NCBI GenBank assembly: GCA_964057225.1
Contig: OZ059898.1
Span: 9,238,001 to 9,302,000, forward strand
DNA: 64,000 bases
DNA from: Auanema rhodensis
Lineage: Eukaryota > Nematoda > Chromadorea > Rhabditida > Rhabditidae
Reading direction: 5' to 3'
Of this stretch, positions 48,784-60,953 are shown piece by piece. The first letter of the stretch is position 1; each line of letters begins with the position of its first letter. A model generated the notes under the pieces. It saw only the letters and a program-made list of their open reading frames with translations. It was not told the DNA's origin and ran no database searches. The position numbers and the translations under genes were made by a program.

Positions 48784-51018
48784 AAGAGAACCGAGCCAAG
48801 CAATCTTGGTATGTTCAAATGAAACTATGCGAGAAATAGTTGAGTAAAATGAGAGTAATAGAGAAAAGATAAAAAGGGTAAATCTCTAATTCGAAATAAA
48901 GGCTTCGCACTTTTCATTTGACTCTCTCTCTCTCTCTTCCTCTCTCCCTCATCTTTCTTCGGTTTTATTCGAGTATCTACTAACGTGCTCTTGATATCTT
49001 TCATATTTCTCTCATCTTGTCATAGGTCTCTTTGAATTCTCCTTATCTTCCGTAAACTTCACAAAGATTATATTTCAGTGAGAAGTTAGTAGTAAGCATA
49101 TTCAAATACACATACGCATATATATGTATGGATATATTCATTTTTTGTATCATTTTACATAATTAAAAATAATTTTAATTTATAAAAATGAATTTTAACT
49201 TTTTATTTTATATTTTTATTAAGAAATAGATAAAACTTAAATTCAAGAAATCAGTTGATTTCATTATTTTAAATAAAATTAAAATATTTTTAGAAAAATA
49301 TATGTAAAATCAGTATATAGTATTAAGCATTAATAAAGAAAATTTATAAAATGTAAGTTGATATATGTGAATGCAGGCGAATATGCGGTGAAAGTCTATC
49401 AAATTTTAGGAAAAGTTTGGAAACGAAGAGAATGAAGTAAAAGATGCACATTGTGAAAAGAAAAAGAGTATATAAGCGTAGAAGATTTTGATCAAGATTT
49501 TTTAAAAAGTATAAAGAAAGATTAAACTACTAGACAAGATGTGTAAAGAGCGCTTTCGATAATTATGGTGACTTCAATTTTTTTGTTCTTCAACACGAAA
49601 AAGTTAAAATTAGTTATGTCGTTATAATAAAATTAAAATTAGAATTGTTCTCAGATGAATGCTGTTAAATGAAAATGCTTTATAAGTATTTCTACAAGAA
49701 ATAAAAACTTAAAAAAAAAACTTTAAAAATATTTAAAAGCTGAAGAATCATGAGATGATATGAGCAAATACTTGGAAACTCAGACATATAGCACATTCGA
49801 TGTTCTAAATTGTCAACGACATCTTGTTTGGATTTTGTTGCCAAACCAAGAAATAGTATAATCGAACAGGAGTTATGTGGTAGCATCACGAGAGATAGGA
49901 ACAGTTAACTACACAGATGGCTTCCATTGGACATGTTGTGAACGTTAAAGAAGTTATTTCAGAAATTTTGAACAAAACAGAAACAAAAACAAGAAATAAG
50001 CTCTAAGAGTTCCTCTAAAGAAAATTATGAGGAGTAAAATTCAGAAGAAGAAGAGTGTTAAGTATGCTTCTCTTCTTTTATATTTTTTTTTTGATTACAC
50101 TTCTCTGAATTTCTTTTTATTTTGTTTCGTAGTGTTTACAAAAATCATTTATATAACTTATATATTCATATTATAAAGTTTTTAAAACTGAATTTTTAAA
50201 AAAAAATAATAAAGATATATAATAAATAATAGTTTTGAAATGTAAAGAATTGGTTGAATGCCGAACTAAGTTGCGAAGAGTTTTACAAAACGAAATCGAA
50301 ACCTGGTGCTTCATCTTGACTTTTCTATCTTCATCATCTTTCGTGATTATCATTTTTCAAAATTGATCTTTAATGACTTATATGAGGTCAATATTATTAT
50401 AAAAATTATAAAAATATCTAAGTATTCTTATGAAAAATATTGATTCAATTTAAAAATGGGAATTAAACGTATAAAATACCTATTTCTAGATATATAATAT
50501 TTGAAAAAAAGGTATTTTCATTACAAACTATATATAGATAGATAGATAGATAGATAGATAGAAACCTTATTACGATTATATAAATATCAATTTAAAATTT
50601 AAAATATTAGAAAAAAATGAGAAAAATGCAAATATACTTTAGATTTGATATTTCCATTTCTGTCAGCTCACTCAAAAAGAAGTGGAAATTCTAGTAAAGT
50701 TAGTCAATATATTGAAAAAGCGGATAGAATCACCTTGTATTCATACTAAATCTAGTTAACGAGAGAATCTGATTCTAAGATTCAACTCTATTCAGTCCAA
50801 CATTTTCTTGAAATTATATTTTCTTATTATATAAAACAATAAGTAATAATAATATAAATATAAATATATTTTAATAGAACAATAATTACTATTTTATTAT
50901 AAATTGATATACATACATCAATAATATCCATATTTATATATACTATATATTTAAGTAAATATTCATATTTTTATATTATTTTAGTTATTTTAAGTTTTTA
51001 AAAATTTCTTCAACTTAC
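48784..51018. other. mec-2 intronic and promoter sequence, no exon supported
   Basis: AT-rich. Two 60-65-codon open frames on the minus strand (49692-49889 and 50171-50353) have no splice sites in a useful phase. Pyrimidine tracts near 48920-48980 resemble promoter or 5' UTR sequence. Confidence 0.4.
50527..50560. repeat. (GATA)n microsatellite
   Basis: A short run of GATA units lies in a mec-2 intron. Similar tetranucleotide runs lie at 43718-43744 (ATCT on the plus strand) and 38818-38843. Confidence 0.85.
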
Positions 51019-51073
51019 CTCGAGCCAAATCAACACGAGCCTTTTTTGGCATTTCCCCAGTCATACGAATCAT
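51019..51073 (-). other. mec-2: mec-2 alternative first exon (MIRMTGE...)
   Basis: A 55-base exon encodes MIRMTGEMPKKARVDLAR and ends in phase 1 at GTAAGTTG, fitting the microexon at 47930 or the stomatin core directly. Confidence 0.65.
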
Positions 51074-52384
51074 TTTGTTAACAATTTTTTTGAAACCGGA
51101 TAGTATAAGAATAGTATAATTATGAATAAGTATTTAGTAAAATAATAGAATAATAATATAATTCATCATTTAATGATAAATATATAGTATATTTTAGAAT
51201 TATATATTAGAAAATTAGAAGGAATGTAGTTTAGAATATTATTTTTTAAATCTTTTTTTTTTTGCTGTTTGAATGTATCCTATTGCAGAGAAACGGACAA
51301 TCTGAATAAGTAATGGTACATATGAATGTAGTAGACCAATAACATTGAATACGAAGAAGAAAGATGTCAAATTTATAAAATTGTATGAAAAGAGATATAG
51401 ATTTAAAAAAAAACAGCTGAAGATACGAGAAAGATGAATAGGATGGGATAGAGATGTTGATGATGGCTTGTTGGTTAATTGTCTTTACGCTATATGAAGA
51501 TATAACTGTGAGATACTAAATAAATACATAAATTAAAAGAAATTTAAAATTAAAACCAAAAGAGTGATCAGTAGTACTATTGAGAATTAATTTCACTAAA
51601 TTTGTAATTTCAGCTTCAAACTAAGTTTGGTTTATACCAAATATGGCTAGAAATTGTAGGTAGAATGACAGAAAGTATAAAGAATAAAGTAGACATAGTC
51701 TTGGAATTTTAAAATAAGTAGGCAAAATCGAGAAGCAGTCGATTGGAAATAGACAAAAAGGATTCTGGATAAGCAACGAAGTATCTTCCCTATCCTCGCC
51801 CTTTCATTCCCTCCCTCCCAAGCCAGAGTTTACATCTCTGTATCTGTCTTAGAGCTATTAGACGACAATCAGTTGACGACGTCTATCCCCTAGGCACATA
51901 GACGTCGAATCAACAGCTTGAAGACGTGGAAACCGTTGTTGAAACACAATTTTTCTCTAAATCTCTGTTGTACAACTGGTTATGACCGCGCTCGTACATA
52001 GTCAGTAAAAAGCTCTCAGGACCGATGCATACACGGGGTGTCAAGGGAATCATATGAAATAAAGAATCCTGCTTTCTTGTCTGAATCTCTGTGCATAAGC
52101 TACATAGCCCAGTCATATATCTTAGGCATCTCTTAGATCACAAACTCTTTCCTCTGTGTTGAAAGAGAAAATAAGAGAGAAAGTGAGGAACACGGGAATT
52201 ATAGAGCTATGCACATATGCATGCAAATCAAGAGCCGAGACAAAGAATCAACTACTACAAATTACTAAACCATTGACCTATGGTTTCCAGTATTTTTAGA
52301 AATTAAATAAGTTGTATTGTAAGTTTGTTTTCTTTTTTTTCATTATATTATTTCTATTTTAACAAAAATCAACATCATACGTAC

Positions 52385-52502
52385 CTCCGAACACTTCGTT
52401 TCCATTCTGAATTGCATAGGTTTTCGCCGTGTACTTGTTCAAGTCGCCGCCCTTGAATTCGCTCATCACCGATTTATTGTCACGAGTTCGTTTTTTTGTC
52501 AT
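52385..52502 (-). other. mec-2: mec-2 alternative first exon (MTKKRTR...)
   Basis: A 118-base exon encodes 39 residues beginning MTKKRTRDNKSVMSEFKGGD. It ends in phase 1 at GTACGT. Its base composition is clearly coding-like against AT-rich surroundings. Confidence 0.68.
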
Positions 52503-52715
52503 GAAAACCTAAATTCCCATACGGAACTTCAACCGCTCCCGATTTTGTTTTGATTTTTTCGAGCAAAATATACTGTAATTTTCCATTGATGGATGTTCAG
52601 AACAGTAATTCGAGATTGTGCGGCTGTTGTGGTCAGTACGGTATTTATGTTATAGTTTTCAATTTAATGGGAATAACTCAAAACGAAAGGAGGAAAAAAA
52701 CAAAATTATTACAAC

Positions 52716-53763
52716 TGGTTCAAATCCATGCTGTTCTTGGAACATACGCAGACGAAAGGACTCATGAGCACTTTTAAATTGGCGAACAGCTTTCAGTGCA
52801 GTTCCACTAGATGATGAAGCCTCTTCTATAATATCACCAGACGCTGATCTCTTTTTCTCTACCGACATGGAACTGTCAAAATACATTTTTTAGTTTTTAA
52901 AATTAAAAATAAAATTTGATTACTGAGATAATTTTTTCTTAATAGAATCCCTATCAATAGAAAATTTGCTGGTTGGTGTTCCAGGAGGTGTCGTAGTGCT
53001 ATGAGAGTATAACATTCGTTTTTTTCTTAATATTTATAATTTTAGAGACACTATTATCAGATTTATTACCCTATATTTGATTCCAATGAGACTAAAGGAT
53101 CTAAACGAGAAGCACTAGCTGGAGAAGTTGGGACAGAAGCTGGTTTAAACTTCTGTTTTTCAGCCTGTAAATGAATATATAATATTTTATATTTTATTAT
53201 ATAAATATATATATATATATATAAACTGATTAATTTTTAAGAGAAAATGTCAACGAAGGTAAGTATATAATAGAAAAGCAATATGATTACTTCACAAAGA
53301 AGCTTAAACGAAATGTTTTCTTTTCTAAATTTGGGCTGTAATAGATTAAGACATGTATCTCAGTACATGATTGTGTAGGTAACTAAAAGACATTTTAAAC
53401 AAGCTGAAGCTCTTTCAACAGATTGAATGAGCAAATTTAGAGAAGATTCTGGCTTCACCAGATCTTGCTCCAATTTCTTTACATTTTCTGCTAATCTTTC
53501 ATTTCTATTAGATCACCTGGACAACAAGGTTTCAAATATAGATAAATGAATATGTATGTATGTATGTATTGATATATAGATTATATATATATATATATCT
53601 TGTAATGTTTTAAAGATATTTTTACAAAAATTAAATATATAAACAACAAATTTTAATATTTTTGTAAATTAATTTTTGTATACTAAGAAGCATAACAGAC
53701 CTTTTCTTTCATTTTTGATGAAATCCATGTGGTATCATCCGCTGAAGAAGCTGTCCAAGACAT
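52716..53763 (-). other. Leader module A: four-exon N-terminal extension, probably mec-2
   Basis: Exons 53701-53763, 53070-53164, 52924-52998 and 52716-52872 join in frame to give 130 residues. They start MSWTASSADDTTWISSKMKE and end SFRLRMFQEQHGFEP in phase 0 at GTTGTA. The middle is Ser/Thr/Pro-rich (PASVPTSPASASRLDP) with a basic patch (DRDSIKKKLS). No terminal exon was found before mec-2, and phase 0 fits mec-2 exon 41398-41506. A separate gene cannot be excluded. Confidence 0.6.
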
Positions 53764-54523
53764 TTTCTATTTTTTTTTTCTCGTTTTCTAGACAACTCTA
53801 AGAGAGAATGAGAAAGATTTTACAATAATCTCAGCTAAAATCAAAAGAGAAAAAACAAACTAAAAATAATAAAATACATAAAAACAATAAATTAAATAAA
53901 AAGTACTAATATTAAAATTTCTTTTTGTTAAAAACTTAAATACATATATAAGAAAATAGAAACAAGAGAATAACTATTTAGAAATATGAGAATCAGTATT
54001 TTCAGGTTTCATCAGCTAAATATTATTCTTTGATTCGTTGGATGTATATGTTTTGTGTTTGATTTATCATCGAATTATATCCATACATAATACTTTGTTC
54101 AGTAGAAGATTATAAATCTCTTTATCTTCTTTATTTTGAATCGATCTTTAAGAGCTTTCTACTTGAGATAATATAGAAATATATATTATTTCTATATAAT
54201 AAAGTGTAAATTTTGAAAAATTGAAACTTGGTTATAAGCTTTGGTATATATGAATAGATTGTTTATAAAAAGCTTACAATATCTTCAAGTTTAAATGATT
54301 TGTGATATAATACTTTTCTCACAAAATATTAAATTCATCCAAAATCTAGTGCCCATTGGATCAGCTCATGATAAACTTTGTGAATGATCTCAATTTTTTT
54401 TCATTTCAAATGAACAACTATTCTAATCTCCGGTATTAATTTGTCAATTTCCTCAAATAACAGCTCTGAACATCCATTGAATGTTTTAATTTGAATTTTG
54501 AAATGAAGCCTATGTAAACTAAC

Positions 54524-55241
54524 TGGTTCAAATCCCGTTCCGTGTTGTTCTTGAAGCATGCGAAGACGAAAGGAAGCATGTCCGTTTCGAAAAAAAGATA
54601 TAATTAAAAACAAATGTCAAATATGAAAATTCTTGCCTAAATCTACTTTTAGGTGCAGGAAGTACAGAAGGAGATGAGCTCATGTCTTCTTCTCCGGATA
54701 AAGCAACAATCTATAATTTTAAAATGAAATAAAAATAAAATATGATTACCTTTTTTAAAAAAAAAAGAAAAAGTTTCATTTGAGCATTATCAAAATATAG
54801 AAAATATAAGAATATGAATATGTATTATATGTACATATGTATATATCTATTAGAATATGAAATTGTGTCTGTTAGTATATTTTTCTTTAATTTCCTTTCC
54901 TCTATCTCTATCTACCTATGCATCTATCTCATATTCATACTCTATTATTGATGTATAGGAGTAAATTTCCTTTGTCTGTATTAATCCTTATAGAACGGAA
55001 AAAAGATAAGAAATATCAAATATTGAATACTACATAGTTAATAATAATTTATACCTTTTTTACTTTTCTTCCTGACGGAGGTTGCGATAGCACAATATTT
55101 CCACCTGAAAGACATTGCATCCAATTATCATACACGTTTAGAAATCTTCCCTTCTTCTGCTGTAACTGAGAGTTGACGTCCCTGAGTTGGTGGATGTTGT
55201 GGAGGATGAGCAACTGTAGGTGAACAAGGTGTTGAGGTCAT
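54524..55241 (-). other. Leader module B: four-exon N-terminal extension, probably mec-2
   Basis: Exons 55136-55241, 55055-55104, 54637-54710 and 54524-54587 sum to 294 bases, 98 residues. They begin MTSTPCSPTVAHPPQHPPTQ and end NGHASFRLRMLQEQHGTGFE in phase 0 at GTTAGT. The third and fourth exons are separated by an intron starting GC and ending CG. The frame and the match to module A make the junction convincing. It would share the downstream partner of module A. Confidence 0.55.
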
Positions 55242-56801
55242 GATTCTGAAAATTACAGAAGTCATCTTGATTATCTTATTAGTTCTAGTAATTTTATAAT
55301 AAACAATTAAAGAAATAAATAAAAATATTTGAATATTTATTATGTTCATATAAGAAATATCAGAAAAAATATAAACGTATATGTAAATCTACACATGTAT
55401 CCATGCTTTATGTTGTAACGAATTTTCTTAATCTATCATAGATTGCTTAGAGAATCCCATCATAATAATCAGGAAAATGTACTACATCGGATATCCTTTT
55501 TACATTGATTGACTTCCAAGGTTTAGTATTCAAATTATAAAAAGATGAAATAAATATAATACTTGATGATTATAATCAATGATAATAAAACATTTTAATT
55601 TGATATTTAAGCATTATGCCATTAACAATAGCTATTATCAACCTATCGATAAATGAGAAAGAATATATTTAAATAATCCTATTTTCTAGAAAAATTATTT
55701 AGTAAACTAGTTTACTAAATGTTAAATAAATTTTGTTAGTTTAATAGTAATATTTATTTAATTTGAATTATATTATATAAGTAATATCAAACTTTTTCAA
55801 GATTAATATGCATAATATATTTTAAAAATTATGATAGAAAGAAAAAAATATGAATTGAATATAGTACAAAGTAATCATTTTAGATGAAACTGAAGTTTAA
55901 TGTAACAAAATAGGTATTAAGGGTTATCAGTTATGTCTCCGAAGTCTTGAAGATTGCATATCTCTTCAAATAGAGTAGTTTTGCTGAAAAATGATCATAT
56001 TCTTTGTATATTTAATCTTTTAATCCTTCTGTTTTCTATCACAGACCTTTTTTTTATAGAACAATCTCATCTTTTCCGTCATAATTATTAATTCATCTAT
56101 AATCTTAATATCATGGAACCTTTAATTTGTAGTTTTTATGTTCTCAACTTTTTTTGTTATAGAAGATGTACTTTTATTTACTTGCTCGATCACTAAACTT
56201 ATGTTTTGAAATGAGTTACTCATGTATTTATCAAGATACATTGACGGGAAGGGTTTGAATTAATATGCTTTATCTAGATCTGCAAATATATATTATTAAA
56301 TATTATGTCCAAATCATGAATAATAACATATTGAAATGTTGAATTCTTTAACATTAACGGTTCATGTAGTATAGTCAATAAGATTTATATAAGCAGAATT
56401 TGACTAATAGATCTTTCTATTTTTCAAATTTTCTTATGATTTTTTAATCTAATGGGCTTGTTAAACATACATCTGAAAAAAACTAAAAGAAAAATTTAAT
56501 CATTACATTGGTTTAAAATATTTTTTGAATCCATTGCTTTATGAAAGAGCACTAACATTAAAAACTAAGATTTGTTAATTAACTACTGTATCTTGCTAGG
56601 TTTTTTTTCCTTTCCCTTCTTCTTAAATTTAGTAATCTTCAGTAAATTAATCTGTATTATTCTTTTTTTTTAAATTTTTGAATATAACTTCAATAAAAAT
56701 AGATACGCAATTGCACCATATTTAAAGTTTTTCTTATATTCGAACTAAATGTAATTTATTCTTCTGAATTTTTGCTTAATATTATCAGCTTTTATATTGA
56801 A
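55242..56801. other. Divergent intergenic region
   Basis: This lies between the most upstream mec-2-side exon (-) and the COMMD2-like gene (+). It is AT-rich with no exon seen. Confidence 0.5.
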
Positions 56802-57742
56802 ATGCCAGTTTTTGAAAGGAGGATTAGAGATTTTCTTGGCGATTTATGTTACGTTAAAGATGATGATAATGCAGGTAGTTTTAGTTTGAATTTGGTTTTA
56901 TTAAAACTATTATGTTGAAGTTGACAAAATTAACTTCCTGGGAGAATGTGCCATCAGATTTCTTCAAAAAAACTTATCAGATAACAAAATCATTCAATTA
57001 TCAGGCGAGGATAATACACATTTTAGGTATTCATAGTGACATTTCAGACAAAATTGGAGTAGACGTCAACGAACTCCGCACAAGCATCTTAGCAATTTTA
57101 CACATTTGCATGAATACCTTCGAACATAAAGAGAAGGTTTGAACTTTTGAAAAAAGAGCTAACAATTTGATTATATATAGGGATATTCAGCACTGAAAGA
57201 TATATTAACTATATGGACAGAAGATGAAGAGTTTCGAACAGCTATACTTCAAGTTTTTGATTCAATTTTGAGCATGCCAGAAAATCAGCAGTTATTAGAA
57301 AAATCCATTCAGTTGTCTACGAAAGGAACTTATCAATCTTCCAGTTTTAGAATGGATATAGATGTAAGTATTGTTTTTTCTATTAATAGGAAAACACTTA
57401 GTTAATTAACCTTTAGATTTATCACGTGTTCGGCAAATATTTAAGTCAAAACTTAATTTTTCAAATATAAAGTCATCCAATAAACTAATCCAAACGCTAC
57501 TTAGGAACTGTTTTCTTATGATTTTTTCTTAGTTTCAATTATATTTCTTATAAGAGATTTTCTAGATTTCTCAGAGAACGCTGAACGAAGTTAGCTCCCC
57601 TGCGTCTTTCCTTCTTCGTTTGCAAGTAAGCTCCGAAAATCAACAATATTTTCGATTTTCTTGCGATATGTTGGAAAAATTCTCAAAGGATCTCGATAGC
57701 GCTATTCAGGCTATGCACGGAGCGAAACGTGCTAAGGTTTAG
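56802..57742 (+). CDS. COMM-domain protein, COMMD2-like
   Basis: Five exons (56802-56874, 56921-57004, 57048-57136, 57181-57363 and 57566-57742) give 201 residues, essentially the length of COMMD2. The N-terminal half is all helical (VDKINFLGECAIRFLQKN, then DKIGVDVNELRTSILAIL). The C-terminal COMM domain has the expected hydrophobic/acidic strand pattern: SSFRMDIDISQRTL, ASFLLRLQVSS, YFRFSCDMLEKFSKDLDSAI. COMMD proteins form the Commander complex with CCDC22/CCDC93 for endosomal cargo recycling. The intron 57005-57047 starts with GC, not GT; the GT-based alternative would be only 21 bases long. The COMMD family call is fairly firm. The paralogue is a guess from length and N-terminal helices. 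Confidence 0.72.
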
Positions 57743-60111
57743 CGTAGTAAAACTGGGAATAAATTATTTTGTTTCATAAATTTTACATGAACGTTTGAGG
57801 TTTTTGAAGTTTTATTGCTATTAACCGTGCGTTATGTCCACCAAATTGCATGTGCTGAGAACTTCAAATAACAGTTCCCTTTCTATTTTATTTAAATATA
57901 GTATCATCGCCTAATTGTTCTTGTGTAGCAACATTAGAAGTCCCTTTTTTGTGTTCTTGGCTTATTCGTACTAATCCAATGACGTGATGTGCTATGGTGG
58001 CAATTAGGTAAAAGCTATTCCTACCAGACTACTCTCTACTTTGAAGTTTTCCATATTCCTTTCATACTTGTTCCTATGTTACATATTGACTGATCATATG
58101 TTTCTGTTAATTAAGCTTAATGATACAGTGTCTCTTGTCTATCAAATTAAGTGTGATAAAACTTAAGTCTAATTTTTTTCTAGGAAAATTATTATTGCAC
58201 AATGGTAATAAAAGTCATTAACAATTGACTCAGCGAAGAAGATTATTTTGAAAATGCATAACCTTTCACCTTCATTACTACCCTCTTTAGTTATATTTGT
58301 CTATATTATGCTGTTTTTCCTGTTTCTCTTTCTCTTTCTGTAACATCTCTATTCCTCTTTTGCCCTCTTTCCCTATATTCTACGACTTCGTTGTGGTTAC
58401 CCCTTCCGCACTTCCCCTGTATCCCTCTATGTGTCTCTCTTCTCTTTCTTCCCTTTTAATCTACTTATCTATCTATATCTTCTGCAATATCTAGTTAGCT
58501 AAAACATGAGAAGGCTGAGCCGTCTCCGCTGAGTAGCACAGGTCGTAAAAATAATTAGAGCTTATTTATCGATTGCCCATATACAGCTTCATGTGACCAG
58601 CATGCTATGCAAGTTGTGCCGGTTGAATGCCGATGCCAAAATTGCTGTTTTGAGAAGCAAATTAAGATCAAATGTAAAAGGATGCAAACAGAGTTTGCTT
58701 GAAATTAAAGTTTGCTCTGATATTTTCGAGTTATTTTCTTAATATATTAAATGACTTAAATTCATGGATTTCCATTTATTTTGCAAAATTTTCTTCAGTT
58801 GTTTAACCTTTTAATCATCTATGATTTTTTTTGTAACAATTCAAATAGCCCATTTTTCAGGTTATGTATTAATGTATAATTCGTTCTTTTCGTCATGAAT
58901 GAATATAAGGATCATAATGTATTGGCATATTACTCTTATAGTAGCAATACAATTCCTTGGAAGTCTAAAATGTTATCGAAATGAGCTTAAAAGAGAAAAA
59001 AAATTGAATGGGAAAGTGTGAAGTACAACCGTTTCTTACGTTTTTGGGTTACACAATGATTTTCAAAATGCAATTTTAGTAATTCATACGGTCAACGAAT
59101 CAAGCAATGTTCCTCCTATATGTTTGTTGTTGAGGTTAATGTAGTCTCATAGAACGCTCACCTTTTCTAAACTCCGCCTATGGAAATAAATTTAGTTTTC
59201 TGCTTGAATTACAGTACAGAGATTAATTCTCACAATTTTAAATAATTTATAATCCACATAGTATATCTTCGGCAAACTATGTGTTTCCTCAATATATATT
59301 CTTCAATACTTCAATAATTATCATTAAGAAAATATTTCTAACACGGTATTTCTTCAAAATAATTCGTATAATATTTCGTACTAAAGATTAATTTATTCTC
59401 TTGAAAAGGCTTGAATTACAGTTGTCATAAAATAAAATATACAAAATGAAATACATGTTCATAAGATTTTAATAAAATTGTTTCGTAATTTGACTAAAAA
59501 CATTTATTATGTATTTTTGAATATTTTTAGCTACGGTACGTTGTGCTATGAGAAGGCAAATTACAAATAAGAACCAGGAAGTCTAAGGAAGCAGAAAAAA
59601 CACCAATAGAAATAGGAAAAGAGATATCAAGGTGCGAAAAAAATGGGAATGCTTGCTTCAATTATATATGAAATGAGAACACAAAATGAAAAATTCGATT
59701 TTGTACGTATTTAAGCTATGTATGAAATAGTTTATGATAGGAAATATAACATGAAAATCAACAGAGATGTCCAAATAGAATCAGAGAAACGGACTCATTG
59801 CTACTATGTTGAAAAAAAGGAAAGAAACTAAGCGCAAGATACAAATATCATTTTTTCCATTTGTAAAAGGAATACCGCCTATCATTGTCCAAATCCTTTT
59901 CTCAACTTAAACGGCCTATTCGCTTCCTTGAACTTCTTCTTTTTGTTTCCAAAACTCAATTCTATGAGATGAAAACGAATGACGTGATGTGCATATTAGT
60001 CATCGTATCGAATACCCCAGCTCTGAGCGAGCACTACTACCAGCAGCACCACCGCCACTACCACCGCCAGCGTCTTAGATAGAAAAGCAAAAGCAGGCCC
60101 ACATGCACACA

Positions 60112-60114
60112 CAA

Positions 60115-60140
<26 letters not shown>
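60112..60140. repeat. (CA)n microsatellite
   Basis: About 28 bases of CA dinucleotide lie in intergenic sequence. Confidence 0.9.
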
Positions 60141-60145
<5 letters not shown>

Positions 60146-60905
60146 TATGAGTCAAACTGCTTCATTCTCATTTGTTCGCCCCCTTCTCGTCTTTGCCGTT
60201 TCTTCCGTTTTCATTGATATTCCTGTTATGTATTTAATTTCGTTGATTTTTCTGTCGAGCTATTACATCGTTAAATCGCAGAGTTCGTATCTAAGCGAAT
60301 ATCTACTTAAATACGAATGTTTTATTATATGCTATAAAGTATTCTGTTCTCAGTTTTTCCTGAAAAAAAAAATAAAACATTACGATTATCAAAACTATTT
60401 TACAATTTCATTTATTTGAAATATGCTCAGATTGAAATATATAGTAAGATATTCCTCATTTGTTTGATCTTGAGATACGATTTAGACATTCATGTCTTGT
60501 TTTTTCAAAGTTTTCCAAATCACCTTCTTTCCATTGTATGTTGAAGAACTCTCATAGTCATTACCATTTGGCCTCTTAATTAAAGCTTCATATTAGAATT
60601 TTCAAAGAAAATTATTTGTTTTGTATACTACAGAATCAATGTTAACAAATATGATGATTTTAGTTTGAATGTAATTGCACAATTCTTAGATTTATTTCAA
60701 AAATGTTTTGTTATTTATTGAATATGCTTGAAGACTTGTTAGGGAAATAGCTGAGATGACTGATAGACCTAAAAGGTCAGATCACGAGCAACGAGCTAAG
60801 CCAGGAATCGTAGCTCATCGTAATCTTGACATAGAGAAATACACTTGTTATAGATAGTATTGCCATAAGAGAGACATTTTGAAAGATATAGTATCGATTC
60901 CAAAT

Positions 60906-60953
60906 GGGCGTGGTTAAATGGCAATGGCTGGCTTCACCCAGCCGACCACGCCT
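60906..60953. repeat. Nested GC-rich inverted repeats
   Basis: The outer arms are GGCGTGGT (60907-60914) and ACCACGCC (60946-60953). The inner arms are GGCTGG (60926-60931) and CCAGCC (60938-60943). The left outer arm contains GGGCGTGG, a KLF/Sp-type box, and the right arm holds it in opposite orientation. Confidence 0.6.

Noticed and set aside
54524-54535. GGTTCAAATCC, like a tRNA T-arm/B box (a near copy at 52716-52726)
   Set aside because: It is the reverse complement of the Gly-Phe-Glu-Pro codons of the duplicated exon. No acceptor stem, anticodon arm or D-arm can be built around it.
58602-58742. 46-codon plus-strand frame with CxxC start
   Set aside because: Single short frame, no splice sites or homology; within chance expectation for this length.
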